DNA from: Platycnemis pennipes
Taxonomy: Eukaryota > Arthropoda > Insecta > Odonata > Platycnemididae
Assembly: GCA_933228895.1 (NCBI GenBank)
Contig: OW121852.1
Span: 133,915,544 to 133,979,543, forward strand
Length of the DNA: 64,000 nt
Direction of reading: 5' to 3'
Shown: piece by piece, positions 1-12,420 of the stretch
Position numbering within the stretch: the stretch's first letter is position 1
How the letters are laid out: each line of letters opens with the position of its first letter
Translations under genes and position numbers: made by a program
Notes under the pieces: generated by a model
The model's database searches: none
Told to the model about the DNA's origin: nothing
Seen by the model: the letters and a program-made list of their open reading frames with translations, nothing else

Positions 1-525
1 TCAGTTCACTAAAATTAATGAAAAACATCCTAGCAAAATAAAAAAATCCACTTCTCATGCTTCCACTCAAACCTGAATTTTTTCACCTGAATTCATTTCT
101 CACACTGATTTAAATCTAAAATTAAACATTTCGCCCGATTGCAGCTCAGTTCACCAAAATTTATGCAAAACATCGTATTAAAATAAAAAATCCACTTCTC
201 AGGCTTCCACTCAAACTTGAATTTTTTCATCTGAATTCATTTTTCTCACTGTTTTTTACCTAAAATTAACCATTTCGCCCGTTTGCAGCTCAGTTTACCA
301 AATTTCAAGTAAAATATCCTAGCAAAATAAAAAATCCACTTCTCAGGCTTCCACTCAAACTTGAATTTTTTAATCTGAATTCATTTCTCCCGCTTCTTTA
401 TATCTAAAATTAACATTTTCGTCAGTCTGCCGCTCAGTTCACAAATATGTATGCAAAACATCCTAGCAAATTAAAAAAATCCACTTCTCAGGCTTCCACC
501 CAAACTTGAATTTTTTCATCTGAAT
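1..525. repeat. Block repeated at about 3,472 and 6,222
   Basis: The series of monomers carrying CTCATGCTTCC, AACCTGAATT, TCACCTGAATT and CACACTGATTTAAATC, then ACATCGTATTAAAATA, then TTTCAAGTAAAATATCC, then CGCTTCTTTATATC, is seen at 1-525, again from about 3,472, and again from about 6,222. A shorter related copy of its first part lies near 2,180-2,400. The offsets are 3,471 and 2,750 bp. It shows that the diverged domain also evolved by multi-monomer block duplication. Confidence 0.8.
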
Positions 526-864
526 TCATTTCTTACACTTATTTTTAGCTAAAATTAACCATTTTACTTGTCTGAGGTTCAGTTCACCAAAATTTATGCA
601 AAACATCCTAGCAAAATGAAAAAATCCACTTCTCAGGCATCCACTCAAACTTTTATTTTTACATCTGAATTCATTTTTCCCGCTATTTTTTATCGAAAAT
701 TAATAAAATCTCTAGTCTGCAGTTCAGTTCACAAAACTTTATGCAAAAAATCCTAGTAAATAAAAAAAATCCACTTATCAGGCTTCCACTCACACTTAAA
801 TTTTTTCATCTGAATTCAATTCTCCCGCTGTTATTTAGCTAAAATTAACCATTTCGCCCGTCTG

Positions 865-1154
865 CAGCTCAGTTAACCAAAATTTATGCAAAACTTCCGT
901 GTAAAATAAAAAAATCCACTTCTCAGGCTTCCACTCAAACTTGGATTTTTTCATCTAAATTCATTTCTCCCGCTGTTTTTTATCCAAAATTAATTATTTC
1001 GCCCGTCTGCAGTTCAGTTAACCAAAATTTATGCAAAACTTCCGTGTAAAATAAAAAAATCCACTTCTCAGGCTTCCACTCAAACTTGGATTTTTTCATC
1101 TAAATTCATTTCTCCCGCTGTTTTTTATCCAAAATTAATTATTTCGCCCGTCTG
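865..1154. repeat. Two type B monomers inside the type A domain
   Basis: Two consecutive 145-bp copies (865-1,009 and 1,010-1,154) carry B-type marks: CTTGGATT, TTCCGTGTAAAATA, CATCTAAATTCAT and TATCCAAAATTAATT. They match each other almost base for base and closely match the monomer beginning near 12,720, including the private CATCTAAATTCAT change. Flanking copies on both sides are type A. This looks like a local insertion or conversion tract from the B domain, followed by duplication into a dimer. Confidence 0.85.
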
Positions 1155-3184
1155 CAGTTCAGTTCACCGAACTTTATGCAAAACATCCTAGGAAAATAAA
1201 AAAATCCAGTTCTCAGGCTTCCACTCAAACTTGAATTTTTTCATCTGAATTCATTTCTCCCGCTGCTTTTTATCTAACATTCACCTTTTCGTCAGTGTGC
1301 CGCTAACTTCACCAAAATTAATGCAAAACATCCTAGCAAAATAAAAAAATCCACTTCTCAGGATTCCACTCAAACTTCAATTTTTTCATCTGAATTCATT
1401 TCTACCGCTGTTTCTTAGGTAAAATTAACCATTTTACTTGTCTGCAATTCAGTTCACCAAAATTTATGCAAAACATCCTAGCAAAATAGAAAAATCCACA
1501 TCTCAGGCTTCCACTTAAACTTGAATTTTTTCATCTGAATTCATTTCTTACACTTATTTTTAGCTAAAATTAACCATTTTACTTGTCTGAGGTTCAGTTC
1601 ACCAAAATTTATGCAAAACATCCTAGCAAAATGAAAAAGTCCACTTCTCAGGCATCCATTTAAACTTTTATTTTTGCATCTGAATTCATTTCTCCCGCTG
1701 ATTTTTACCTAAAATTAACAATTTCGCCCGTCTGCAGCTCAGTTCACCGAATTTGAAGTAAAACATCCTAGCAAAATAAAAAAATCCACTTCTCAGGCTT
1801 CTACTCAAACTTGAATTTTTTTATCTGAATTCATTTTTCCGCTGTTTTTTTAGCTAAAATTAACCATTTCGCCCGTCTGCAGTTCAGTTCACCAAAATTT
1901 ATGCAAAACATCCTAGCAAAATAAAAAAATCCAGTTCTCAGGCTTCCACTCAAACTTGAATTTTTTCATCTGAATTTGTTTCTCCCGCTGCTTTTTATCT
2001 AAAATTCACCTTTTCGTCAGTCTTCCGCTCAGTTCACTAAAATTTATGCAAAACATCCTAGCAAAATAAAAAAATCCACTTCTCAGGCTTACACTCAAAC
2101 TTGATTTTTTCATCTGAATTCATTTCTCACGCTGATTGTTATCTAAAATTAACCATTTCGCCCGATTGCAGCTAAGGTCACCAAAATTAATGAAAAACAT
2201 CCTAGCAAAATAAAAAATCCACTTCTCATGCTTCCACTCAAACCTGAATTTTTTCACCTGAATTCATTTCTCACACTGATTTAAATCTAAAATTAAACAT
2301 TTCGCCCGATTGCAGCTCAGTTCACCAAAATTTATGCAAAATATCGTATTAAAATAAAAAATCCACTTCTCAGGCTTCCACTCAAACTTGAATTTTTTCA
2401 TCTGAATTCATTTCTCTGCTGTTTTTTAACTAAAATTAATATTTCACCCGTCTGCAGTTCAGTTCACCAAAATTTATGCAAAACATTCTTGCAAAATAAA
2501 AAAATCTACTTCTCAGGCTTCCACTCAAACTTGAATTTTTTCATCTGAATTCAATTCTCCCGCTGTTATTTAGCTAAAATTAACCATTTCGCCCGTCTGC
2601 AGTTCAGTTCACCAAACTTTATGCAAAACATCCTAGCAAAATAAAAAAATCCAGTTCTCAGGCTTCCACTCAAACTTGAATTTTTTCATCTGAATTCATT
2701 TCTACCGCTGTTTCTTAGGTAAAATTAACCATTTTACTTGTCTGCAGTTCAGTTCACCAAAATTTATGCAAAACATCCTAGCAAAATAAAAAAATCCACA
2801 TCTCAGGCTTCCACTCAAACTTGAATTTTTTCATCTGAATTCATTTCTTACACTTATTTTTAGCTAAAATTAACCATTTTACTTGTCTGAGGTTCAGTTC
2901 ACCAAAATTTATGCAAAACATCCTAGCAAAATGAAAAAATCCACTTCTCAGGCATCCATTTAAACTTTTATTTTTACATCTGAATTCATTTTTCCCGCTA
3001 TTTTTTATCGAAAATTAATAAAATCTCTAGTCCGCAGTTCAGTTCACAAAACTTTATGCAAACTATCCTAGTAAAATAAAAAAATCCACATCTCAGGCTT
3101 ACACTCCAACTTTTTTTTTCATCTGAATTCATTTCTTACACTTATTTTTAGCTAAAATTAACCATTTTACTTGTCTGAGGTTCA

Positions 3185-4683
3185 GTTCACCGAATATGAA
3201 GTAAAACATCCTAGCAAAATAAAAAAATCCACTTCTCAGGCTTCTACTCAAACTTGAATTTTTTTATCTGAATTCATTTTTCCGCTGTTTTTTTAGCTAA
3301 AATTAACCATTTCGCCCGTCTGCAGTTCAGTTCACCAAAATTTATGCAAAACATCCTAGCAAAATAAAAAAATCCAGTTCTCAGGCTTCCACTCAAACTT
3401 GAATTTTTTCATCTGAATTTGTTTCTCCCGCTGCTTTTTATCTAAAATTCACCTTTTCGTCAGTCTTCCGCTCAGTTCACTAAAATTAATGAAAAACATC
3501 CTAGCAAAATAAAAAAATCCACTTCTCATGCTTCCACTCAAACCTGAATTTTTTCACCTGAATTCATTTCTCACACTGATTTAAATCTAAAATTAAACAT
3601 TTCGCCCGATTGCAGCTCAGTTCACCAAAATTTATGCAAAACATCGTATTAAAATAAAAAATCCACTTCTCAGGCTCCCACTCAAACTTGAATTTTTTCA
3701 TCTGAATTCATTTTTCTCACTGTTTTTTACCTAAAATTAACCATTTCGCCCGTCTGCAGCTCAGTTCACCAAATTTCAAGTAAAATATCCTAGCAAAATA
3801 AAAAATCCACTTCTCAGGCTTCCACTCAAACTTGAATTTTTTCATCTGAATTCATTTCTCCCGCTTCTTTATATCTAAAATTAACATTTTCGTCAGTCTG
3901 CCGCTCAGTTCACCAATATGTATGCAAAACATCCTAGCAAATTAAAAAAATCCACTTCTCAGGCTTCCACCCAAACTTGAACTTTTTCATCTGAATTCAT
4001 TTCTACCACTGTTTCTTAGGTAAAAGTAACCAGTTTACTTGTCTGCAGTTCAGTTCACCAAAATTTATGCAAAACATCCTAGCAAAATAAAAAAATCCAC
4101 ATCTCAGGCTTCTAATCAAGGTTGAATTTTTTCATCTGAATTCATTTCTCCTGCTGATTTTTAACGAAAATTAACCAATTCGCCCTTGTGCAGCTCAGTT
4201 CACCAAAATGTATGCGAAACATCCTAGCAAAATTAAAAAATCCACTTCTCAGGCTTTCACTCAAACTTAAATTTTTTCATCTGAATTCATTTCTCCCGCT
4301 GTTTTTTAGCTAAAATTAACCATTTCGCCCGTCTGCAGCTCAGTTCACCAAATTTGAAGTAAAACATCCTAGCAAAATAAAAAAATCCACTTCTCAGGCT
4401 TCCACTCAAACTTGAATTTTTTCATCTGAATTCATTTCTCGCGCTGTTTTTTAAGTAAAATTAATATTTCACCCGTCTGCAGTTCAGTTCACCAAAATTT
4501 ATGCAAAACATCCTTGCAAAATAAAAAAATCTACTTCTGTGGCTTCCACTCTAACTTGAATTTTTTCATCTGAATTCAATTCTCCCGCTGTTATTTAGCT
4601 AAAATTAACCATTTTGCCCGTCTGCAGTTCAGTTCACCAAACTTTATGCAAAACATCCTAGCAAATTAAAAAAATCCACTTCT
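3185..4683. repeat. Type A block duplicated at about 5,935-7,433 (offset 2,750 bp)
   Basis: Following private variants (CGAATATGAAG/CGAATTTGAAG, CAGTCTTCCGCTC, CTCATGCTTCC, CCACCCAAAC, CTACCACTGTTTC) gives a constant offset of 2,750 bp, about 19 monomers, between this block and the one at 5,935-7,433. The homology is lost upstream of about 3,185. The copies differ by scattered substitutions, so this duplication looks older than those in the right half of the window. Confidence 0.75.
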
Positions 4684-5407
4684 CAGGCTTCCACCCAAAC
4701 TTGAACTTTTTCATCTGAATTCATTTCTACCACTGTTTCTTAGGTAAAAGTAACCAGTTTACTTGTCTGCAGTTCAGTTCACCAAAATTTATGCAAAACA
4801 TCCTAGCAAAATAAAAAAATCCACATCTCAGGCTTCTAATCAAGGTTGAATTTTTTCATCTGAATTCATTTCTCCTGCTGATTTTTAACGAAAATTAACC
4901 AATTTGCCCTTGTGCAGCTCAGTTCACCAAAATGTATGCGAAACATCCTAGCAAAATTAAAAAATCCACTTCTCAGGCTTTCACTCAAACTTGAATTTTT
5001 TCATCTGAATTCATTTCTCCCGCTGTTTTTTAGCTAAAATTAACCATTTCGCCCGTCTGCAGCTCAGTTCACCAAATTTGAAGTAAAACATCCTAGCAAA
5101 ATAAAAAAATCCACTTCTCAGGCTTCCACTCAAACTTGAATTTTTTCATCTGAATTCATTTCTCGCGCTGTTTTTTAACTAAAAAAAATATTTCACCCGT
5201 CTGCAGTTCAGTTCACCAAAATTTATGCAAAACATCCTTGCAAAATAAAAAAATCTACTTCTCAGGCTTCCACTCAAACTTGAATTTTTTCATCTGAATT
5301 CGATTCTCCCGCTGTTATTTAACTAAAATTAACCATTTCGCCCGTCTCCAGTTCAGTTCACCAAACTTTATGCAAAACATCCTAGCAAAATAAAAAAATC
5401 CAGTTCT
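3960..5407. repeat. Tandem 5-monomer unit (724 bp x 2)
   Basis: Units 3,960-4,683 and 4,684-5,407 carry the same order of five distinctive monomers: CCACCCAAACTTGAAC, then CTAATCAAGGTTG, then ATGTATGCGAAACATCC, then TTTGAAGTAAAA with TCTCGCGCTG, then CCTTGCAAAATA with AATTCTCCCGCTGTTATT. A related copy of the same order is present at about 6,710-7,433, where the second monomer has a different centre (CTTACACTCCAAC). The offset is 724 bp, one base short of five monomers. Confidence 0.8.
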
Positions 5408-7370
5408 CAGGCTTCCACTCAAACTTGAATTTTTTCATCTGAATTCATTTCTCCTGCTGCTTTTTATCTAACATTCACCTTTTCGTCAGTCTGCCGCTCA
5501 GTTCACCAAAATTAATGCAAAACATCCTAGCAAAATAAAAAAATCCACTTCTCAGGATTCCACTCAAACTTGAATTTTTTCATCTGAATTCATTTCTACC
5601 GCTGTTTCTTAGGTAAAATTAACCATTTTACTTGTCTGCAGTTCAGTTCACAAAATTTATGCAAAACATCCTAGCAAAATAAAAAAATCCACATCTCAGG
5701 CTTCCACTCAAACTTGAATTTTTTCATCTGAATTCATTTCTTACACTTATTTTTAGCTAAAATTAACCATTTTACTTGTCTGAGGTTCAGTTCACCAAAA
5801 TTTATGCAAAACATCCTAGCAAAATGAAAAAATCCACTTCTCAGGCATCCATTTAAACTTTTATTTTTGCATCTGAATTCATTTCTCCCGCTGATTTTTA
5901 CCTAAAATTAACAATTTCGCCCGTCTGCAGCTCAGTTCACCGAATTTGAAGTAAAACATCCTAGCAAAATAAAAAAATCCACTTCTCAGGCTTCTACTCA
6001 AACTTGAATTTTTTTATCTGAATTCATTTTTCCGCTGTTTTTTTAGCTAAAATTAACCATTTCGCCCGTCTGCAGTTCAGTTCACCAAAATTTATGCAAA
6101 ACATCCTAGCAAATTAAAAAAATCCAGTTCTCAGGCTTCCACTCAAACTTGAATTTTTTCATCTGAATTTGTTTCTCCCGCTGCTTTTTATCTAAAATTC
6201 ACCTTTTCGTCAGTCTTCCGCTCAGTTCACTAAAATTAATGAAAAACATCCTAGCAAAATAAAAAAATCCGCTTCTCATGCTTCCACTCAAACCTGAATT
6301 TTTTCACCTGAATTCATTTCTCACACTGATTTAAATCTAAAATTAAACATTTCGCCCGATTGCAGCTCAGTTCACCAAAATTTATGCAAAACATCGTATT
6401 AAAATAAAAAATCCACTTCTCAGGCTTCCACTCAAACTTGAATTTTTTCATCTGAATTCATTTTTCTCACTGTTTTTTACCTAAAATTAACCATTTCGCC
6501 CGTTTGCAGCTCAGTTTACCAAATTTCAAGTAAAATATCCTAGCAAAATAAAAAATCCACTTCTAAGGCTTCCACTCAAACTTGAATTTTTTCATCTGAA
6601 TTCATTTCTCCCGCTTCTTTATATCTAAAATTAACATTTTCGTCAGTCTGCCGCTCAGTTCACCAATATGTATGCAAAACATCCTAGCAAATTAAAAAAA
6701 TCCACTTCTCAGGCTTCCACCCAAACTTGAACTTTTTCATCTGAATTCATTTCTACCACTGTTTCTTAGGTAAAAGTAACCAGTTTACTTGTCTGCAGTT
6801 CAGTTCACCAAAATTTATGCAAAACATCCTAGCAAAATAAAAAAATCCACATCTCAGGCTTACACTCCAACTTTTTTTTCATCTAAATTCATTTCTCCTG
6901 CTGATTTTTAACGAAAATTAACCAATTCGCCCTTGTGCAGGTCAGTTCACCAAAATGTATGCGAAACATCCTAGCAAAATTAAAAAATCCACTTCTCAGG
7001 CTTTCACTCAAACTTGAATTTTTTCATCTGAATTCATTTCTCCCGCTGTTTTTTAGCTAAAATTAACCATTTCGCCCGTCTGCAGCTCAGTTCACCAAAT
7101 TTGAAGTAAAACATCCTAGCAAAATAAAAAAATCCACTTCTCAGGCTTCCACTCAAACTTGAATTTTTTCATCTGAATTCATTTCTCGCGCTGTTTTTTA
7201 ACTAAAATTAATATTTCACCCGTCTGCAGTTCAGTTCACCAAAATTTATGCAAAACATCCTTGCAAAATAAAAAAATCTACTTCTCAGGCTTCCACTCAA
7301 ACTTGAATTTTTTCATCTGAATTCAATTCTCCCGCTGTTATTTAGCTAAAATTAACCATTTCGCCCGTCT

Positions 7371-7495
7371 GCAGTTCAGTTCACCAAACTTTATGCAAAA
7401 CATCCTAGCAAAATAAAAAAATCCAGTTCTCAGGCTTCCACTCAAACTTGAATTTTTTCATCTGAATTCATTTCTCCTGCTGCTTTCGCCCGTCT
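7371..7495. repeat. Truncated 125-bp monomer at the A/B domain junction
   Basis: The distance from the GCAG landmark at 7,371 to the next at 7,496 is 125 bp instead of 145. The sequence runs TGCTGCTTTCGCCCG, which joins the T run of one monomer directly to TTTCGCCCG, removing about 20 bp (the CTAAAATTAACC part) with TTT shared at the breakpoint. Upstream monomers are type A (CTTGAATT); from the next monomer on they are type B (CTTGGATT). The deletion therefore marks a recombination joint between two subfamilies. Confidence 0.9.
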
Positions 7496-10400
7496 GCAGC
7501 TCAGTTAACCAAAATTTATGCAAAACATCCTATAAAAATAAAAAAATCCACTTCTCAGGCTTCCACTCAAACTTGGATTTTTTCATCTGAATTCATTTCT
7601 CCCGCTGTTTTTTATCTAATATTAACCATTTCGCCCGTCTGCAGCTCAGTTCACCAAAATTTATGAAAAACATCCTATAAAAATAAAAAAATCCACTTCT
7701 CAGGCTTCCACTCAAACTTGGATTTTTTCATCTGAATTCATTTCTCCCGCTATTTTTTATCTAAAATTAACAATTTCGCCCGTCTGCAGCTCTGTTCACC
7801 AAAATGTATGAAAAACATCCTAGTAAAATAAAAAAATCCACTTCTCAGGCTTCCACTCAAACTTGGATTTTTTCATCTGAATTCATTTTTCCCGCTGTTT
7901 TTTATCTAATATTAACCATTTCGCCCGTCTGCAGCTCAGTTCACCAAAGTTTATGCAAAACATCCTAGTGAAATAAAAAAATCCACTTCTCAGGCTTCCA
8001 CTCAAACTTGGATTTTTTCATCTGAATTCATTTCTCCCGCTATTTTTTATCTAAAATTAACAATTTCGCCCGTCTGCAGCTCTGTTCACTAAAATTTATG
8101 AGAAACATCTTAGTAAAATAAAAAAATCCACTTCTCAGGCTTCCACTCAAACTTGGATTTTTTCATCTGAATTCATTCTTCCGCTATTTTTTATCTAAAA
8201 ATAACATTTTCGCCCGTCTGCAGCTCTGTTCACTAAAATTTATGAGAAACATCTTAGTAAAATAAAAAAATCCACTTCTCAAGCTTCCACTCAAACTTGG
8301 ATTTTTTCATCTGAATTCATTTCTCCCGCTGTTTTTTATCTAATATTAACCATTTCGCCCGTCTGCAGCTCAGTTCACCAAAGTTTATGCAAAACATCCT
8401 AGTGAAATAAAAAAATCAACTTCTCAGGCTACCACTCAAACTTGGATTTTTTCATCTGAATTCATTTCTCCCGCTGTTTTTTATCTAAAATTAACAATTT
8501 CGCCCGTCTGCAGCTCAGTTCACCAAAATTTATGCAAATCATCCTAGTGAAATAAAAAAATCCACTTCTCAGGCTTCCACTCAAACTTGGATTTTTTCAT
8601 CTGAATTCATTTCTCCCGCTGTTTTTTATCTAAAATTTACAATTTCGCCCGTCTGCAGCTCAGTTCACCAAAATTTATGCAAATCATCCTAGTGAAATAA
8701 AAAAATCAACTTCTCAGGCTACCACTCAAACTTGGATTTTTTCATCTGAATTCATTTCTCCCGCTGTTTTTTATCTAAAATTAACAATTTCGCCCGTCTG
8801 CAGCTCAGTTCACCAAAATTTATGCAAATCATCCTAGTGAAATAAAAAAATCCACTTCTCAGGCTTCCACTCAAACTTGGATTTTTTCATCTGAATTCAT
8901 TTCTCCCGCTGTTTTTTATCTAAAATTAACAATTTCGCCCGTCTGCAGCTCTGTTCACCAAAATTTATGAAAAACATCCTATAAAAATAAAAAAATCCAC
9001 TTCTCAGGCTTCCACTCAAACTTGGATTTTTTCATCTGAATTCATTTCTCCCGCTGTTTTTTATCTAAAATTAATTATTTCGCCCGTCTGCAGCTCAGTT
9101 CACCAAAATTTATGCAAAACATCCTAGTGAAATAAAAAAATCCACTTCTCAGGCTTCCACTCAAACTTGGATTTTTTCATCTGAATTCATTTCTCCCGCT
9201 GTTTTTTATCTAAAATTAACAATTTCGCCCGTCTGCAGCTCTGTTCACCAAAATTTATGAAAAACATCCTATAAAAATAAAAAAATCCACTTCTCAGGCT
9301 TCCACTCAAACTTGGATGTTTTCATCTGAATTCATTTCTCCCGCTGTTTTTTATCTAATATTAACCATTTCGCCCGTCTGCAGCTCAGTTCACCAAAGTT
9401 TATGCAAAACATCCTAGTGAAATAAAAAAATCAACTTCTCAGGCTACCACTCAAACTTGGATTTTTTCATCTGAATTCATTTCTCCCGCTATTTTTTATC
9501 TAAAATTAACAATTTCGCCCGTCTGCAGCTCAGTTAACCAAAATTTATGCAAAACATCCTATAAAAATAAAAAAATCCACTTCTCAGGCTTCCACTCAAA
9601 CTTGGATTTTTTCATCTGAATTCATTTCTCCCGCTGTTTTTTATCTAATATTAACCATTTCGCCCGTCTGCAGCTCAGTTCACCAAAGTTTATGCAAAAC
9701 ATCCTAGTGAAATAAAAAAATCAACTTCTCAGGCTACCACTCAAACTTGGATTTTTTCATCTGAATTCATTTCTCCCGCTGTTTTTTATCTAATATTAAC
9801 CATTTCGCCCGTCTGCAGCTCAGTTCACCAAAGTTTATGCAAAACATCCTAGTGAAATAAAAAAATCCACTTCTCAGGCTTCCACTCAAACTTGGATTTT
9901 TTCATCTGAATTCATTTCTCCCGCTGTTTTTTATCTAAAATTAACAATTTCGCCCGTCTGCAGCTCTGTTCACCAAAATTTATGAAAAACATCCTATAAA
10001 AATAAAAAAATCCACTTCTCAGGCTTCCACTCAAACTTAGATTTTTTCATCTGAATTCATTTCTCCCGCTGTTTTTTATCTAAAATTAACAATTTCGCCC
10101 GTCTGCAGCTCTGTTCACCAAAATTTATGAAAAACATCCTATAAAAATAAAAAAATCCACTTCTCAGGCTTCCACTCAAACTTGGATTTTTTCATCTGAA
10201 TTCATTTCTCCCGCTGTTTTTTATCTAAAATTAATTATTTCGCCCGTCTGCAGCTCAGTTCACCAAAATTTATGCAAAATATCCTAGTGAAATAAAAAAA
10301 TCCACTTCTCAGGCTTCCACTCAAACTTGGATTTTTTCATCTGAATTCATTTCTCCCGCTGTTTTTTATCTAAAATTAACAATTTCGCCCGTCTGCAGCT

Positions 10401-12420
10401 CTGTTCACCAAAATTTATGAAAAACATCCTATAAAAATAAAAAAATCCACTTCTCAGGCTTCCACTCAAACTTAGATTTTTTCATCTGAATTCATTTCTC
10501 CCGCTGTTTTTTATCTAAAATTAACAATTTCGCCCGTCTGCAGCTCTGTTCACCAAAATTTATGCAAAACATCCTAGTAAAATAAAAAAATCCACTTCAC
10601 AGGCTTCCACTCAAACTTGGATTTTTTCATCTGAATTCATTTCTCCCGCTGTTTTTTATCTAAAATTAATTATTTGGCCCGTCTGCAGCTCAGTTCACCA
10701 AAATTTATGCAAAACATCCTAGTGAAATAAAAAAATCCACTTCTCAGGCTTCCACTTAAACTTGGATTTTTTCATCTGAATTCATTTCTCCCGCTGTTTT
10801 TTATCTAAAATTAACCATTTCGCCCGTCTGCAACTCAGTTCACCAAAATTTATGCAAAACATCCTAGTGAAATAAAAAAATCCACTTCCCAGGCTTCCAC
10901 TCAAACTTGGATTTTTTCATCTGAATTCATTTCTCCCGCTGTTTTTTATCTAAAATTAACTATTTCGCCTGTCTGCAGCTCAGATCACCAAAATTTATGC
11001 AAAACATCCTAGTAAAATAAAAAAATCCAGTTCTCAGGCTTCCACTCAAACTTGGATTTTTTCATCTGAATTCATTTCTCCCGCTGTTTTTTTTCTAAAA
11101 TTAACCATTTTGCCCGTCTGCAGCTCAGATCACCAAAATTTATGCAAAACATCCTAGTGAAACAAAAAAATCCACTTCTCAGGCTACCACTCAAATTTGG
11201 ATTTTTTCATCTGAATTCATTTCTCCCGCTGTTTTTTTTCTAAAATTAACAATTTCGTCCGTCTGCAGCTCAGTTCACCAAAACTTATGCAAAACATCCT
11301 AGTGAAACAAAAAAATCCACTTCTCAGGCTTTCACTCAAACTTGGATTTTTTCATCTGAATTCATTTCTCCCGCTGTTTTTTGTCTAAAATTAACCATTT
11401 CGCCCGTCTGCAGCTCAGTTCACCAAAATTTATGCAAAACATCCTAGTAAAATAAAGAAATCCAGTTCTCAGGCTTCCACTCAAATTTGGATTTTTTCAT
11501 CTGAATTCATTTCTCCCGCTGCTTTTTTTCTAAAATTATTCATTTCGTCCGTCTGCAGCTCAGTTCACCAAAATTTATGCAAAACATCCTAGTGAAACAA
11601 AAAAATCCACTTCTCAGGCTTCCACTCAAACTTGGATTTTTTCATCTGAATTCATTTCTCCCGCTGTTTTTTGTCTATAATTAACCATTTCGCCCGTCTG
11701 CAGCTCAGTTCACCAAAATTTATGCAAAACATCCTAGTAAAATAAAAAAATCCAGTTCTCAGGCTTCCACTCAAACTTGGATTTTTTCAACTGAATTCAT
11801 TTCTCCCGCTGTTTTTTATCTAAAAATAAACATTTCGCCCGTCTGCAGCTCAGATCACCATAATTTATGCAAAACATCCTAGTGAAATAAAAAAATACAC
11901 TTCTCAGGCTTCCACTCAAACTTATATTTTTTTAATCTGAATTCATTTCTCTCGCTGTTTTTTATCTAAAATTAACCATTTCGCCCGTCTGCAGCTCAGT
12001 TCACCAAAATTTCTGCAAAACATCCCAGTGAAATAAAAAAATCCACTTCTCAGGCTTCCACTCAAACTTGGATTTTTTCATCTGAATTCATTTCTCCCGC
12101 TGTTTTTTATCTAAAATTAACCATTTCGCCCGTCTGCAGGTCAAATCACCAAAATTTATGCAAAACATCCCAGTGAAATAAAAAAATCCACTTCTCAGGC
12201 TTCCACTCAAACTTGGATTTTTTCATCTGAATTCATTTCTCCCGCTGTTTTTTATCTAAAATTAACAATTTCGCCCGTCTGCAGCTCAGTTCACCAAAAT
12301 TTATGCAAAACATCCAAGTGAAATAAAAAAATCCACTTCTCAGGCTTCCACTCAAACTTGGATTTTTTCATCTGAATTCATTTCTCCCGCTGTTTTTTAT
12401 CTAAAATTAACAATTTCGCC
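7496..12420. repeat. Type B domain with TATAAAAATA and CTCTGTT variants
   Basis: Homogeneous 145-bp monomers. In the first part many copies read CCTATAAAAATA in place of CCTAGTGAAATA (for example 7,531, 7,675, 8,975, 9,269, 10,140) and CAGCTCTGTTCACC in place of CAGCTCAGTTCACC. Variants alternate in short runs, such as a 290-bp dimer (TCAACTTCTCAGGCTACC with TATGCAAATCATCC) repeated around 8,411 and 8,701. From about 10,970 the copies carry GCAGCTCAGATCACC, TTTTTTTCTAAAATT and GAAACAAAAAAATCC. No unique sequence is present. Confidence 0.85.
11881..11945. repeat. Variant monomer with altered dyad arms (TACA / TATA)
   Basis: Here the left arm ends TACA rather than TCCA, and the right arm begins TTATATTTTTTT rather than TTGGATTTTTT. 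One of the two changed arm positions is compensated (C to A opposite G to T), the other is not. The same variant, with the adjoining TTTAATCTGAATTC and CTCTCGCTG changes, recurs at about 23,638, 45,385, 49,878 and 52,052, which makes it a good tag for tracing block duplications. Confidence 0.8.

Larger units (their letters stand above)
1..7495. repeat. Diverged array domain, type A monomers
   Basis: Monomers here differ from the rest of the window by linked variants: TAGCAAAATA instead of TAGTGAAATA, CTTGAATT instead of CTTGGATT, often TTAGCTAAAA instead of TTATCTAAAA, and often CAGTTCAG instead of CAGCTCAG. Neighbouring copies are visibly more different from one another than in the type B domain, with extra variants such as GTCAGTCTGCCG, TTTACTTGTCTG, CTTGTGCAGC and TTTGAAGTAAAA, and frequent 1-bp length changes. 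This is the pattern expected for an older or less exchanged part of an array, commonly found toward an array edge. No unique flanking DNA is reached at position 1. Confidence 0.9.

Noticed and set aside
568..756. 62-codon open frame on the plus strand
   Set aside because: It spans repeat monomers, has no recognisable domain, and exists only because single variants removed stops. The 145-bp unit shifts frame with each copy, so it is not a gene.
7531..7540. TATA-box-like TATAAAAATA in some B monomers
   Set aside because: It results from one variant of TAGTGAAATA in an AT-rich repeat, occurs in many copies with no gene downstream, and lacks any supporting promoter element.
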